64,000 nt of DNA from Acidobacteriaceae bacterium dw_441 (GCA_018449715.1 JAAVVA010000005.1:372001-436000); one strand, 5' to 3'; counted from the stretch's first letter, positions 8,917 to 18,615 are shown. Numbers and translations are program-made. The notes: a model not told the origin generated them from the sequence alone.

Positions 8917-9585
8917 TCAACCGAGCCACGGTGAATTACGAATGACGCTGCAAAAATTGCCGCGAACGAATTTCGGGTCTTTGTCCGCGAGGACATCGGC
9001 CTTGACATTGCCAAAGGTGGTCTCTGGCTTCTGGTGGATACCATCGTAGAAGGCTTGAATGATGTCCTCCTTGAAGTGTGGTGTCCGCGGATATTCGGCG
9101 ACTACTGCGTTCCTCACCTCGTCCGAATATTGCTTGTACGTCAAACCCAGCACATCCATTTCTACTCCAGCAGTGAGAAGTGCAACTACGGGGTGCATGT
9201 ACGGCGGGATTCCGGGCGTCGTGTGGAGTGCAATCGCCGTCCAGACGGTGTAAAGATCTTCTTCGCTGATGCCACGCGTTTTGAGGAAGTCTCTCGCGGC
9301 GTTCGCTCCGTCGACCTCAAATCGATCGGCCTTGCTGCTGTGGCTCGCCATGAGGCCGATGTCATGAAACATAGCTCCGGCGTATAACAGCTCCGCGTCA
9401 TGGTTCAGACCGCGCTGCTTTCCGGCGATCGCTCCGAAATAGTAGACGCGACTTGAGTGGTTGAACAACAGTTCAGTTTCGGTATCGCGAATGAACTCTT
9501 TGATCTCGCGGGCGAGCTGGGTGTCGGGGATATTGACGCCGGAGATTGATGTTACCGAAGCATTTCCAGATGCGGCTTGAGCCAT
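8917..9585 (-). CDS. HD-domain metal-dependent phosphohydrolase/hydratase-like protein
   Basis: About 222 residues. The HD signature is clear: histidine in LLFNHSSRVYYFG, then AGAMFHDIGLM with the HD dyad, then a later histidine in TAIALHTTPGIPP and a terminal aspartate. This arrangement occurs in the HD subfamily that includes cyanamide hydratase (Ddi2-like), as well as in nucleotide phosphohydrolases. I therefore call only an HD hydrolase. ATG 9585 is chosen over an upstream TTG because GGGAGG lies 7 nt before it. The gene is downstream of, and in the same direction as, the hypothetical gene at 9732, from which a hairpin separates it. Confidence 0.8.
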   Translation of the reverse strand: MAQAASGNASVTSISGVNIPDTQLAREIKEFIRDTETELLFNHSSRVYYFGAIAGKQRGLNHDAELLYAGAMFHDIGLMASHSSKADRFEVDGANAARDFLKTRGISEEDLYTVWTAIALHTTPGIPPYMHPVVALLTAGVEMDVLGLTYKQYSDEVRNAVVAEYPRTPHFKEDIIQAFYDGIHQKPETTFGNVKADVLADKDPKFVRGNFCSVIRNSPWLG

Positions 9586-9626
9586 TTCGTCCTCCCTGTG
9601 AGTTTTTCTCACAGCGGGAAAAGGAT

Positions 9627-9649
9627 GCAGCATTCAAACGGAATGCTGC
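9627..9649. terminator. Hairpin between the hypothetical gene and the HD gene
   Basis: A 9-bp perfect stem GCAGCATTC/GAATGCTGC with a 5-nt loop, in the gap between two minus-strand genes. It could terminate the upstream gene; the following sequence is only weakly T-rich. Confidence 0.4.
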
Positions 9650-9731
9650 ACCTGAGATTACAAATGGGAACCATCCGAGAAGAGAGTAGGCAATATGGAA
9701 ACTCTCCTGCTGAAAGGCAAACGCCTTAGGT

Positions 9732-10289
9732 TCAGCTGCGCTCCTTCAGCGCCAACCTCTGGATGCTGGCGGCGAACTCCGGCGCCTCCTCGGCGTTGTG
9801 AGCGTCAACACCGGCCTGGAAGTTCTTGCGGGCTTCTTCGTAAGGGATCTTCTGAGAAGCGAGGAACTCCTCGAACTCCTTCGTCGTATGGACCCAAACG
9901 TTGTCCGTGAACTCGTGATAGTCGCCTTCCTTGTGTTCGGCGATCAGTTCCCAGATCACGTGTACTGTGGTGAACACGTTGTTCATCAACAACGTGGATA
10001 CCGACTTCACGCGGCAATGAAGCTTCTCGCTGATGTCCTCGACGTAGTGCTCAACGAAGAGCGCCCCGGCGACGAACTCAACGTTGATCGACATCATCTT
10101 GCCGTCCGGAGCGTGCGTCAGGCCGGCAGAGATGTGCGCCTTCGACTTGGGAGTGCAGTTGTTGTACTCGAGCTCATCGATATGGAAGAGCCAATCGGTG
10201 ATGTCGATATCCTTGGTCGGTGCGACGATCTTGGACTTAACGGTGCTCTCTGCAAGAATGCGTGGTGTGAACTCTGCTGTTGCGCTCAT
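9732..10289 (-). CDS. Hypothetical protein (185 aa)
   Basis: I do not recognise a family. The protein is soluble and acidic, has no signal peptide or membrane segment, and alternates beta-strand-like stretches (MSINVEFVAGALFVEHYVED, HCRVKSVSTLLM) with a C-terminal helix, which is compatible with a small alpha+beta fold. Translation is supported by GGAG 8 nt upstream of the ATG and by consistent codon use. An ATACAAACGTATAAT site lies 181 nt upstream, the same distance as for the carboxymuconolactone-decarboxylase-like gene at 17597. That places it in the putative regulon with the fumarase, malic enzyme and esterase genes. Confidence 0.75.
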   Translation of the reverse strand: MSATAEFTPRILAESTVKSKIVAPTKDIDITDWLFHIDELEYNNCTPKSKAHISAGLTHAPDGKMMSINVEFVAGALFVEHYVEDISEKLHCRVKSVSTLLMNNVFTTVHVIWELIAEHKEGDYHEFTDNVWVHTTKEFEEFLASQKIPYEEARKNFQAGVDAHNAEEAPEFAASIQRLALKERS

Positions 10290-10470
10290 GAGCGATCTCC
10301 TTTATTCGTTTGACCACAGATTCACGAGCCAGCGAACAACTGGATACAGTCCGCGCAATCTCGTGCGATCCCCTGGCGTGTTGACAGCCAGACTGCATGT
10401 CGTGGTCAGTCATACAAGCAGTGAATCTCTGTTGCTGAAGCGATCCTAAGGAGTGCCGGGAAAATTCTCT

Positions 10471-10488
10471 ATTATACGTTTGTATGTA
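10471..10488 (-). promoter_or_regulatory. Regulon motif, copy A (TACATACAAACGTATAAT)
   Basis: Read towards the gene at 10289 it is TACATACAAACGTATAAT and ends in a perfect -10 hexamer (TATAAT). The core is a TATAC-N4-GTATA-like dyad. The identical 18-mer occurs upstream of the genes starting at 17597 and 25486. Confidence 0.6.
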
Positions 10489-10554
10489 GCTCGCACTACC
10501 CGAGAAAGCTGTGAGCTTCGTTTCACCTTCATCGCTCCAACAATCGAAGACTGC

Positions 10555-11331
10555 TTACATGACAGGCATCGTCACGCCGCTAAACTCGAAGCAGTCATGA
10601 AGTAGCTTTTCCTGCAGATGTTCGTCGTGAGTGATCGGCAATGGCGCTTTCGGTCGCATGTGGTACCAGTACTTGCCGGACACTTTCGCCGTCTTGTCGT
10701 CACTGACGGCAAGCCACACCTGAGTCTTCGGCCCCTCCTCCAGATCATCGGGAGCACCAGCACCGCCCATCTTTGTCGGGACCCACCCAGGAGTCAGAGC
10801 ATTGGAATACACATTCTTCCAGCGGCGTGCGATAGCAAACGCAAGCAGGACGTCATGAAGCTTCGTGTCGGAATACGCCTGCGGTCCCAGCCACGGGCGC
10901 TCATTCCACGCCAAGTCATTGAGAGTAGCATCTCCGGCCTCATGCATCGCGGAACTCAGGTAGACGAGGCGAGCCGGCCGGTGAATCAGCGCAGTAAGGA
11001 TGTATGGCGCCAGAGTGTTGACAGCGAACAGTCGCGGCAGTCCGTCTTCGGTTGCAATGCGTCTCGATTCACGATAGCCGATTCCCGCATTGTGGATGAC
11101 AGCGTCGAATGTTCCGAGACGATTGACCTGATCAGCTACATCCTTCGTTTGGGAGATGCTCGACAGATCTCCATATACAACTGCCTCTGCTCCCGGTATG
11201 TTTTCGAGGGCCTCTTTACCTCGAGCCTCATTACGTGCGTGCAGGATTACGGAATGACCTTCTTCGACAAGAAGCTTCGCCGCCATTGCTCCCAGTCCAT
11301 CTGCCGATCCTGTAATGAATACTCTCGCCAT
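10555..11331 (-). CDS. SDR-family NAD(P)-dependent oxidoreductase
   Basis: 258 residues, the classical SDR length. TGSADGLGAMAAKLL at residues 7-21 is the glycine-rich NAD(P)-binding loop. NAG lies in VIHNAGIGY, a catalytic serine in YLSSAMH, and the catalytic Tyr-Lys pair in YSDTKLHDVLLA. The reaction is carbonyl or hydroxyl oxidoreduction on an unknown substrate. A GAGG box precedes the ATG. Upstream lies a 30-bp palindrome containing the regulon motif, and the esterase gene diverges on the other side with its own copy. Confidence 0.9.
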   Translation of the reverse strand: MARVFITGSADGLGAMAAKLLVEEGHSVILHARNEARGKEALENIPGAEAVVYGDLSSISQTKDVADQVNRLGTFDAVIHNAGIGYRESRRIATEDGLPRLFAVNTLAPYILTALIHRPARLVYLSSAMHEAGDATLNDLAWNERPWLGPQAYSDTKLHDVLLAFAIARRWKNVYSNALTPGWVPTKMGGAGAPDDLEEGPKTQVWLAVSDDKTAKVSGKYWYHMRPKAPLPITHDEHLQEKLLHDCFEFSGVTMPVM

Positions 11332-11409
11332 AAGGTCCTCTCGCTGACAGTGTTGAATCGCGAACGTGTAGACGCTCTTCTCATACCATGCTAGCCACCA
11401 GAAGCAAGA

Positions 11410-11439
11410 AGAGACACTATACGTTTGTATAACGTCTCT
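11410..11439 (-). promoter_or_regulatory. Regulon motif, copy B, inside a 30-bp palindrome
   Basis: The core TATACGTTTGTATA is a perfect TATAC-N4-GTATA dyad. It is flanked by AGAGAC on one side and GTCTCT on the other, giving a near-complete 30-bp palindrome about 79 nt upstream of the SDR start. It is the most symmetrical of the seven motif copies and probably the strongest binding site. Confidence 0.6.
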
Positions 11440-11554
11440 CTTGAATGGGTCGGACTCTCGCTTCTCAGCATAGAGAGATCACATTGATATCACACGCTTT
11501 TCATATGTGCTGGGTTACGCAAATGGCACACTGCATAGTCGTGCGCGACGCTGC

Positions 11555-11574
11555 TAATACAAACCGATAATTGT
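11555..11574 (+). promoter_or_regulatory. Regulon motif, copy E (variant)
   Basis: TAATACAAACCGATAATTGT, oriented towards the esterase gene 106 nt downstream. It shares ATACAAA and the -10-like GATAAT with the other copies and is nearly identical to copy F before the malic enzyme gene. Confidence 0.5.
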
Positions 11575-11680
11575 GGGGATATTGGACCGCGGCTAGGATC
11601 ACATCCAAAGACGCGTAGAGAGCCGTCCCAAAGCGGCAGTGCTTGAAACCGTTCACTGAGAAGAGATAGAGGAGTTTGCG

Positions 11681-12721
11681 ATGAAACGAATTTGGATACT
11701 GCCCATAGTCCTAAGTGCGATGACGATGACCTTCCCGGCTCTCGGCCAGCAAGAGATACCGGATGCAGCAACAGATCCGCGAATCAACCACGAGGTACGC
11801 GACTTCCTCAAAGAGGTGAACAAGAACCCAAGCCCGTTTTGGACACTGCCCGGTCCTCAGGTGCGTGCAACGTTGACTGGATTGCAGAACAAGTACCCCG
11901 TGGACGTGTCCGGCATCACTACGTCGGAGAAGATGATTGAAGAAGACGGTCGCAAGGTGAAGATCTACATTGTCAAGCCAGAACACGTGAAAGGAACTCC
12001 GCCGGTTTTCGTCTTTTATCACGGTGGTGTCTGGATTGCCGGCGACTTCGAAAATCACAAGCGCTTCGTGCGCGACCTGGTTGTGGGTTCAGGCGCAGTG
12101 GCCGTGTTTCCCGAATACACGCCGATTCCAGATGCTGTCTATCCGACACAGATCGAGGAGGCCTATGCCACGCTCAAATGGGTCGGAGAACATGGGCGTG
12201 AGATCGGAGTGGACAGCAGCAGGCTTGCCATTGCCGGAAACTCTGTTGGTGGCAATATGACGGCTGTAATTGCCATGCTCGATAAGGAGCGAAGCGGACC
12301 AAAGCTGAAGCTTCAGATCCTCTTCTGGCCGGCAACCGACGCCAGCGTCGATACCAAGTCGTATCAGGAGTTCGCGACGGGCCGCTTCCTCGCTCGCGAC
12401 TTCATGAAGTTCGGCTGGGATATCTATGCGCCCAAACCGGAACAGCGTAATGATCCCCATGTCTCCCCGCTCCGGGCTACGCTTGAACAGCTTAGCGGGT
12501 TGCCACCGGCGCTAGTGCAGACCGAGGAGAACGATCCGCTTCGTGATGAAGGCGAGGCGTATGCCCATAAGCTCGATCAGGCTGGTGTCACTGTCATCGC
12601 CACACGCTATGTCGGACAGATTCATGACTTCGGCATCCTTAACGGTGTGCGGAACGTACCCTCCACCGAGGATGCCATCCGGGAGGCCAGTGACACTCTC
12701 AAGAATTATCTAAGCAAGTAG
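11681..12721 (+). CDS. Secreted alpha/beta-hydrolase (acetyl-esterase/lipase Aes family)
   Basis: 346 residues with a cleavable signal peptide ending at ALG-Q near residue 23, so it is periplasmic or secreted. The HSL/Aes-type oxyanion motif is YHGGVW, and the nucleophile elbow is GNSVGGN with serine at the centre. The acid lies in EENDPLRDEG and the catalytic histidine in IHDFG near the C-terminus. It should hydrolyse short acyl esters. AGGAG lies upstream of the ATG. The gene is divergent from the SDR gene and each has a copy of the shared ATACAAA motif, suggesting co-regulation. Confidence 0.88.
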   Translation: MKRIWILPIVLSAMTMTFPALGQQEIPDAATDPRINHEVRDFLKEVNKNPSPFWTLPGPQVRATLTGLQNKYPVDVSGITTSEKMIEEDGRKVKIYIVKPEHVKGTPPVFVFYHGGVWIAGDFENHKRFVRDLVVGSGAVAVFPEYTPIPDAVYPTQIEEAYATLKWVGEHGREIGVDSSRLAIAGNSVGGNMTAVIAMLDKERSGPKLKLQILFWPATDASVDTKSYQEFATGRFLARDFMKFGWDIYAPKPEQRNDPHVSPLRATLEQLSGLPPALVQTEENDPLRDEGEAYAHKLDQAGVTVIATRYVGQIHDFGILNGVRNVPSTEDAIREASDTLKNYLSK

Positions 12722-12732
12722 CTGGAAGTGCC

Positions 12733-12772
12733 GGTCGGTGTGTTTGCCAACTTTATGGGCGATACACCGACC
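12733..12772. terminator. Convergent hairpin between esterase and response-regulator genes
   Basis: A 9-bp perfect stem (GGTCGGTGT/ACACCGACC) with a 22-nt loop just after the esterase stop, in a convergent gap. No clear U-tract. Probably a bidirectional terminator. Confidence 0.35.
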
Positions 12773-12837
12773 CGCTCCTCAACGAAGGGAGGCAGCCGGC
12801 TCGTTGCCAGCAGAATTACTGGCCACGGATCGTAGGG

Positions 12838-13467
12838 TCATAGACGCGCGATCACTGGATGGAGTCCCAGCCGTCCGGCCATTCTCACCAGATCCGCTAA
12901 AGACTCGGCTTTCATCTTGTGCATGATGTGGCCGCGATGAATTCGGATCGTTATTTCGCTCGTGCCCAGCTCATAGGCGGTTTGCTTATTGAGCAGTCCC
13001 TGGACAATAAAGGGCAAGACCTCGCGCTCGCGTGGCGTGAGTGTTTCGTACTTCTGCCGCAGTTGGCGGAGGTATTGTCGGTCGTCCCATTGTTCTGCGG
13101 CCTGCTTTAGAGCAGCTTCAATTGCCGGCAGCAGCTCGTCCTCCTCGATTGGCTTGGACAGGAACTCAATCGCTCCTCCTCGCATTGCCTTGACCGTTGT
13201 TGGAATGTCACCATGGCCTGTCAGGAAGATCACTGGAAGCGCGGCATCTCCTTCCAGCCTCCGCTGAAGCTCAAGTCCAGTAGTCTCTCCGAGATCGAGA
13301 TCGAGCACGAGGCAGGACGGAACTTCCGGTCGTTCAAATGCGAGAAAAGATTCCGGGTCGGCAAAGAGCGTCACCTCGAATCCCGCAGCCGACAGCAATA
13401 GATCGAGTGACTCCCGTATGCGAGGATCATCATCAAGTACATAGACCATCGGTTTGGCTTTCGTCAT
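12838..13467 (-). CDS. FixJ/NarL-type response regulator
   Basis: 209 residues. The N-terminal receiver domain has the acidic pocket LDDDP, phospho-acceptor D56 in CLVLDLDLG, and lysine in [11 protein letters not shown]. The C-terminal LuxR-type HTH begins at [32 protein letters not shown]. This is the FixJ/TodT layout: phosphorylation allows dimerisation and DNA binding. Its ATG overlaps the stop of the PAS kinase gene by 4 nt (ATGA), so the two are a co-translated two-component pair. Confidence 0.93.
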   Translation of the reverse strand: MTKAKPMVYVLDDDPRIRESLDLLLSAAGFEVTLFADPESFLAFERPEVPSCLVLDLDLGETTGLELQRRLEGDAALPVIFLTGHGDIPTTVKAMRGGAIEFLSKPIEEDELLPAIEAALKQAAEQWDDRQYLRQLRQKYETLTPREREVLPFIVQGLLNKQTAYELGTSEITIRIHRGHIMHKMKAESLADLVRMAGRLGLHPVIARL

Positions 13468-15290
13468 TTCGTTCCTCTTGCAACAGGCAGGGCGAACATA
13501 AACTTCGTTCCTTTGTCGAGTCGCGGTTCGGCCCAGAGCTTTCCCTGGTGTGTCTCAACAATGGTTTTGCAGATCCTCAAACCTATACCCATCCCTGATT
13601 CCTTTGTCGTGAAGAACAAGTCGAAGACCCTCTCCGGATCACGGAGGCCATGCCCACGATCTGCGACCTCTGTCAAAACGCTTTCAGAGTCGCGACTGGA
13701 CCGAATTTCCAACTCTAGAGAGCCGGGAGCACTCGATTCCATCGATTCGATAGCATTCGAGACGAGATTCACCAGTACCTGTTGAATCTGCAGCCGATCA
13801 CCCGAAACAAAGGGAAGCCCTGCATCAATGGAAACGGTGACTTTTATTCCTAGATTTCGGATCTGGGCTTCGTGCAAGAGGAGTACTTCGTCAATTACTC
13901 TTCCAATATCGACGAGGTCCGTGTCGGGATTTCTTCTGTGGAAGAGCGTGCGAATATTCTTTACCGTCTGCGAGGCATCGCGCCCACTGCGCAGGGTTCT
14001 CTCGACCGCAGTGACAACTGCCTGTCGGTTCAACGTCTCGGAAGCCAGATATCGGAGACATGCCTGTGAGTTCGAGATGATTGCACTCAAAGGTTGACTG
14101 ATCTCGTGGACAACCGATGCGGCGATCTCTGTCACGGTCGAGACGCGCGCCGCTTCCGCAAGCGTTGCCTGCATCTCACGTACCGATACCTCGAGAGCTC
14201 TGCGGTCGTCGACGTCAGTCAACAGCGAATACCAGCGAATGACTTCTCCGCTGGCATTCTTCAGCGGTCGTGCCGTGGCATTAAACCATCGGTAGACACC
14301 ATCGGCTCGCCGGTGGCGAAACTCATAGCTGAACTGAACACCGAGTGGAAAAGATCGCTCAAACAGTGGTTCTATCAGCTTACGATCGTCTGGATGGACG
14401 GCAGAAAATCCGTTGTCTCTGACAAGCTCTTCGAACGGTATACCATTGAACTCCACGACTCGATGATTTACCTGCTGCAGCCTGCCTTTTGCGTCCCGGA
14501 CATACACCAACCCAGGGATGGTCTCTACAAGCAGCCGTAGATTTTCCTCGCTTATCTTCAGCTCCGTCTCTGTACGTCGCCGGTCTGTGACATCCCTCAG
14601 GAAGACACTGGTTCGATCGCCAAGGCGAACCCAGGTCGCTGAGACCTTGATGGGGTCACCATCCAAAGGAAGTCCTTCCAGGTCCCTGGGGGTTTTGCCG
14701 TCAACCGCAAATTTTGGGAGAAGCATGGTAATTGATCGTCCAAGGAGCTCCCTGTGCTCAAAGCCGAACATTTCGGTGGCGGCCATATTGGAGCCGATGA
14801 TCTTCTCCGAAGCATCGATTAGGAGAATAGGGTCCGGACAAGTCTGCACAAGCGTCCGGAAATCGGCCTCACTCCGAATCCGACCTCGCTCGAGTCTTTT
14901 CGCCCTTTCCGCCAACTCGGGTAACAGGCAACCGACTCCGATAAGAAATGCGAGACGCCCATAGCCCGATCCATGGAAGGTGATTCGCGGAATAGTCTGA
15001 AAAAAGAATGCGATGAATAACGCCGTGGAGAACACGGCTGTGAGATAGCCAGCAAGTCTGTTGCCAAGAAAGCTTGCAATGAAAATGGCGACCAAGAAGC
15101 TCGAAACGGGTGTATCGAAGATCCAGGCAATCGGCAGAAATAGCCCCGACGCGCAAATTGCCAAAGTATAGCTACGGCTCCGTGAAGGGCTCGTGTCTTC
15201 CCGTGGCCATGCCCACCTGGCGTTTCGCGCCTCTCGCAACCTTGTTTCCCCGCAATTCTGCCGACCGCATCGGGACACGAGGTGACGCAA
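13464..15290 (-). CDS. PAS-domain sensor histidine kinase (FixL-like)
   Basis: About 608 residues from a TTG start; the exact start is uncertain because no strong ribosome-binding site was seen. Residues 41-125 hold several membrane segments resembling a DUF4118 sensor. Two PAS domains follow (about 140-240 and 248-365). The dimerisation helix carries H395 in VVHEISQPL. The ATPase domain has the N-box [10 protein letters not shown]1 DRGHGL and G2 GMGIGL. Autophosphorylation would pass phosphate to the FixJ-like regulator whose gene overlaps its stop. The input signal is unknown. Confidence 0.9.
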   Translation of the reverse strand: MRHLVSRCGRQNCGETRLREARNARWAWPREDTSPSRSRSYTLAICASGLFLPIAWIFDTPVSSFLVAIFIASFLGNRLAGYLTAVFSTALFIAFFFQTIPRITFHGSGYGRLAFLIGVGCLLPELAERAKRLERGRIRSEADFRTLVQTCPDPILLIDASEKIIGSNMAATEMFGFEHRELLGRSITMLLPKFAVDGKTPRDLEGLPLDGDPIKVSATWVRLGDRTSVFLRDVTDRRRTETELKISEENLRLLVETIPGLVYVRDAKGRLQQVNHRVVEFNGIPFEELVRDNGFSAVHPDDRKLIEPLFERSFPLGVQFSYEFRHRRADGVYRWFNATARPLKNASGEVIRWYSLLTDVDDRRALEVSVREMQATLAEAARVSTVTEIAASVVHEISQPLSAIISNSQACLRYLASETLNRQAVVTAVERTLRSGRDASQTVKNIRTLFHRRNPDTDLVDIGRVIDEVLLLHEAQIRNLGIKVTVSIDAGLPFVSGDRLQIQQVLVNLVSNAIESMESSAPGSLELEIRSSRDSESVLTEVADRGHGLRDPERVFDLFFTTKESGMGIGLRICKTIVETHQGKLWAEPRLDKGTKFMFALPVARGTK

Positions 15291-15544
15291 CTCTACAAGA
15301 CGAAGTTGTTTGTTAGGGCCTCCGAGCTACGTCGCCTCGTCCGATAACTTCCGCAGTTTGACGTTACTATGCGGTAGCCGAATACAGCTTGGATGAGAGC
15401 GCACTATCTCTTGTCTAAATACGCAACGCATCCCGGGGCGGAGGCGCGACCTCGCCCATGTCTGAGCCGAAGGGCAATGCCAGGAGCACCCCGTTGCGCC
15501 TACGGGCGGAGCGAGACTAAATCTAACTAAGATCGAGGGGGCGC

Positions 15545-16942
15545 TTATTGTGCGCCCGCAACCCGAATCAACTTGTAATTGACGAACTCACCGATCCCAA
15601 GCTCCGACAACTCGCGCCCGAAACCGGAGTTCTTGACGCCACCAAAGGGGACTTCAGGACCGGAGTAGCCGACTGAGTTGATGAAGACCATGCCCGATTC
15701 AATTTTTCGGGCCAAATCGTGTGCACGCTCGATGTTCGCGCTGAAGATGGCGGAGCCAAGACCGAACTTGCTTGCGTTTGCGACCTTGATCGCCTCCTCC
15801 TCCGACTTCACGATATAGACCGAGCCCACGGGCCCAAACGTCTCCTCCTGGTAGAGAGGATTCTCCGGTGTGATGTCTGTGATGAGCGTTGGCTCAAGGT
15901 AGAACCCTTGGTGGTCTATCCGCTTGCCGCCAGTGACAATGCGTGCGCCTGCGGCCCTGGCTCGCTCGATCTGCTGCAGCAGGCCATCGAGAGCGCGTTC
16001 GGAAGAGAGCGGCCCGAGCACGGTTTTACTGTCAGCCGGATCACCCGGCTTGAGGCTGCTCATCCTAGTGGCTAGGCCATCGATGAACTGCTTCCCTCGA
16101 TCCTCACCGACGATGATGAAGCGTTTGGACGCTATGCAGGCCTGGCCCGTATTCATCATTCGTCCGACGAATGCGGCTCCGATCGCCTGCTCAAGCGGAG
16201 CGTCTTCCAACACGATAAGCGGATCGCTGCCGCCGAGTTCGAGAACTACCTTCTTGAGGTTTCTCCCAGCACGCTCTGCAACGGAGGAGCCTGCCCGTTC
16301 GCTGCCAGTTAGCGTAACTCCACGCACACGGAAATCCTCGATCAGCTTGGCAATCTGTCCGGTGCTGCAGAAGAGGTTGGTATAGACACCCTTCGGCGCT
16401 CCCGCTTCCTCGAAGAGTCGTGCGAAGGCCAGTGCGCACTGCGGCACGCTTTGAGCGTGCTTCAGCATCACGACGTTGCCGGCGACCAGTTGAGGCCCAG
16501 CCACTCGGGCCAGTTGGTAGTACGGATAATTCCAGGGCTCAACCGCAAGGATCACGCCCGTCGGCTCGATCGAGAGGATCGCCCCGGGCGCCTCGGGGAT
16601 AGGTTTCGGCGTGAGAAACCTATCGGCATGAGTTGCGTAATAGGCAAGGATGTCTGCGGAGACCCCTACTTCAAATCGCGATTCATTGATGAGCTTGCCC
16701 ATTTCGAGCGTGACGTATTGCGCATATTCCTCCGCTTTCTCACGAAGAATTTCTGCCGCACGGCCTACGATCTTTGCCCGTTCCGCTATGGCGCGCAGCT
16801 TCCAGTCGGCCTGATAGCGGTTATCGGCAAGTGTCAAAGCCTCGAATACCTCTTGGTCCGTCTGCTCGGGGAAGGTTGCGACGAGTTCCCCGGTCGCGGG
16901 ATTGATCGTTTTGTACTCCGTTGCAGCTGCAAGAGTGCTCAT
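15545..16942 (-). CDS. NAD(P)-dependent succinate-semialdehyde dehydrogenase family protein
   Basis: 465 residues of the aldehyde dehydrogenase superfamily. Visible landmarks are EPWNYPYYQL (oxyanion asparagine region), LELGGSDPLIVLEDA with the general-base glutamate, GQACIASKRFI with the nucleophile cysteine, and EETFGPVGSVY. Length and motifs match the Sad/GabD group, which oxidises succinate or related semialdehydes to acids in the cytoplasm. The start is supported by GGAG 7 nt upstream. It is followed upstream by the carboxymuconolactone-decarboxylase-like gene on the same strand; a product feeding the C4-acid genes further right is plausible but inferred. Confidence 0.9.
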   Translation of the reverse strand: MSTLAAATEYKTINPATGELVATFPEQTDQEVFEALTLADNRYQADWKLRAIAERAKIVGRAAEILREKAEEYAQYVTLEMGKLINESRFEVGVSADILAYYATHADRFLTPKPIPEAPGAILSIEPTGVILAVEPWNYPYYQLARVAGPQLVAGNVVMLKHAQSVPQCALAFARLFEEAGAPKGVYTNLFCSTGQIAKLIEDFRVRGVTLTGSERAGSSVAERAGRNLKKVVLELGGSDPLIVLEDAPLEQAIGAAFVGRMMNTGQACIASKRFIIVGEDRGKQFIDGLATRMSSLKPGDPADSKTVLGPLSSERALDGLLQQIERARAAGARIVTGGKRIDHQGFYLEPTLITDITPENPLYQEETFGPVGSVYIVKSEEEAIKVANASKFGLGSAIFSANIERAHDLARKIESGMVFINSVGYSGPEVPFGGVKNSGFGRELSELGIGEFVNYKLIRVAGAQ

Positions 16943-17030
16943 GGTGATCTCCTCAATGGATAAATTGCTGACTCAGCGTTTGGTTGAGAAAATACCTGCA
17001 GCCCACCTTGAAGCTGCAGAACGAAACTAT

Positions 17031-17597
17031 TCAATCGTGTTCGGGCGCGGGAACATTGAACCCGTTCAGCGTGACGGAGACCAGACAGTATGTCCCGACC
17101 AGGTAGATCAGTTCGTTGACTCCGGCCTGTCCAAACAACATCAAGGCTTCGGAGTAGCAAACCTGCGGCAGAACACCGCCCCGCACCAGTGCGTGGGCGA
17201 CGTCATAGGCCACGGCCTCGGTTTCTGTGAGATCGGAAGGACGGGAGCCCGAGACAACAGCGGAGATTTTCGCCGGGCTCATTCCGCTCTCTCTGGCAAC
17301 AGCAACATGAGCATACAGCTCATATGCTGCTCCGAAATGCCCGCCAACCACGAGAATTGCAATCTGGCGCGCCTCTTCGGGCAGGGTCGATTCCACCGTA
17401 ATTGCCTTGGCGAGTTGCCAGATAGCTCCGCCAATCCGCGGCTCATGGAGCCACGGATTCCACGGTCCTATCAAAGCCCCATCGTCGCTCTCCGTTTCAA
17501 AGACGTTCAGATGAGAGGAGATCAACTTCTTCATGTCCTCGAAGAGGGCTGTCTGCTCTGACGTGAGATCTGATGGCGGCAAGAGAGGAAGACGCAT
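17031..17597 (-). CDS. Carboxymuconolactone-decarboxylase-family protein
   Basis: About 188 residues. The AhpD/CMD core is recognisable from REIAILVVGGHFGAAYELYAHVAVARESG, in which the usual CMD helix with EWxxH is replaced by AYELYAH. The family includes gamma-carboxymuconolactone decarboxylases and AhpD-like peroxidase partners. Without the CxxC of AhpD a peroxidase role is unlikely, so the activity is left open. ATG 17597 is preferred to the TTG 18 nt upstream. An exact copy of the regulon motif lies 181 nt upstream. The gene diverges from the single-domain response regulator. Confidence 0.8.
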   Translation of the reverse strand: MRLPLLPPSDLTSEQTALFEDMKKLISSHLNVFETESDDGALIGPWNPWLHEPRIGGAIWQLAKAITVESTLPEEARQIAILVVGGHFGAAYELYAHVAVARESGMSPAKISAVVSGSRPSDLTETEAVAYDVAHALVRGGVLPQVCYSEALMLFGQAGVNELIYLVGTYCLVSVTLNGFNVPAPEHD

Positions 17598-17778
17598 TGT
17601 TCGTAATCTCCGCAAGGTTATTCAGTAAACTTCCATGGTCGTCTCGCAGGGGCATGTGTCTGATGCGTGACGAAACACTCTGCGTTCATAATCCCATCAC
17701 TGCGGATTCTTCAGGACGCTATAGGAGGCCTCTTGAGGCCCGTGGTGTCAATGGTAGGAAGTGACGGGAAAGCCGTCC

Positions 17779-17796
17779 ATTATACGTTTGTATGTA
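17779..17796 (-). promoter_or_regulatory. Regulon motif, copy C
   Basis: Identical 18-mer to copies A and D (TACATACAAACGTATAAT when read towards the CMD-like gene), 181 nt before its ATG. Confidence 0.6.
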
Positions 17797-17881
17797 GAGC
17801 GCCTCGGTGACCTGCGGGGCTTGAACAAGTTGCTCCTTGCAGGGAGACGACCGCCGCATGAGTCGCGCCCTTGAGATGTAC

Positions 17882-17900
17882 TTATACAAAGCGATGATTG
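17882..17900 (+). promoter_or_regulatory. Regulon motif, copy G (weakest variant)
   Basis: TTATACAAAGCGATGATTG, oriented towards the receiver-domain gene 157 nt downstream. It matches copies E and F at most positions. Confidence 0.4.
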
Positions 17901-18057
17901 CGGTTGCCGCCGCCGGTTTCTACACTGTTCGATGTGAGGCGCCTATCGTGCGGACGAAGCGAGTGATCGTCCGCAAGGGGTTCGCTGCGACCCTGTCCTG
18001 AACTCTGGACCGCGAAACTGCTTGGCTTCATCCAATGGGATTTGAGAGAGTTGATGA

Positions 18058-18429
18058 GTGACAAATCAGACCCGCGTCGCCGTCGTTGATGATGATCCCC
18101 GAGTCCGGGAGTCCCTGGAGAGTCTCCTCGACGCTGCGCAGATCGAAGCCCACTTTTTTCCTTCCGCGGAATCCTTTCTGGCTGAAGACATTGGGCGGTT
18201 TACCTGTCTCGTCAGCGACGTCAAGATGCCGGGTATGTCCGGCTTCGAGTTACAACGGCATGTCTTGGACCGCCGACCCAGCCTGCCAATTATTTTCATC
18301 TCTGCCTATCCGGATAACAGCCGAATCTCCGAAGCTATCTCGCTCGGAGCGATCACCTTTCTCCAGAAGCCGTTCGATGGTGAGGAGTTGCTCGGGTGGA
18401 TCGAGAAATCCTGCCGCCCTCTCAAGTAA
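18058..18429 (+). CDS. Single-domain response regulator (receiver only)
   Basis: 123 residues consisting of only a receiver domain: acidic pocket VVDDDPRVRES, phospho-acceptor D54 in LVSDVKMPGM, and the conserved lysine in FLQKPFDGEE. The sequence resembles the N-terminal half of FixJ-type regulators, but no DNA-binding domain follows. It may act as a phosphate sink, an adaptor, or a protein-protein regulator, possibly with the PAS kinase at 13464. GTG at 18058 is the start, because the ATG at 18054 is out of frame. It has a weak copy of the regulon motif upstream. Confidence 0.85.
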   Translation: MTNQTRVAVVDDDPRVRESLESLLDAAQIEAHFFPSAESFLAEDIGRFTCLVSDVKMPGMSGFELQRHVLDRRPSLPIIFISAYPDNSRISEAISLGAITFLQKPFDGEELLGWIEKSCRPLK

Positions 18430-18595
18430 TAGCGGCAGCGAAGCGGCGATGTTCTTCACTTCCAATTTTCCGGCTACTGACGACTCGAGCCTTTGAGTTC
18501 ACGCTGATCTCCGCAGCGTGTAGTAATCATGGCCTATGGGAAACGGCCCACAAGTATCGTCTTGTAACTGGCGGAATCCTGATTCATTTCCTTCC

Positions 18596-18615
18596 TAATA
18601 CAAAGCGATAATTGT
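18596..18615 (+). promoter_or_regulatory. Regulon motif, copy F
   Basis: TAATACAAAGCGATAATTGT, oriented towards the malic enzyme gene 97 nt downstream. It differs from copy E by one base. Confidence 0.55.

Larger units (their letters stand above)
17598..18057. other. Divergent intergenic region, no gene seen
   Basis: 460 nt between the CMD-like gene (minus) and the receiver-domain gene (plus). It holds two divergent copies of the regulon motif (17779-17796 and 17882-17900). I see no convincing coding sequence. Confidence 0.6.

Noticed and set aside
15291..15544. Possible structured RNA between the kinase and semialdehyde dehydrogenase genes
   Set aside because: Some GC-rich complementarity is visible but no consistent stem or known riboswitch core could be drawn.
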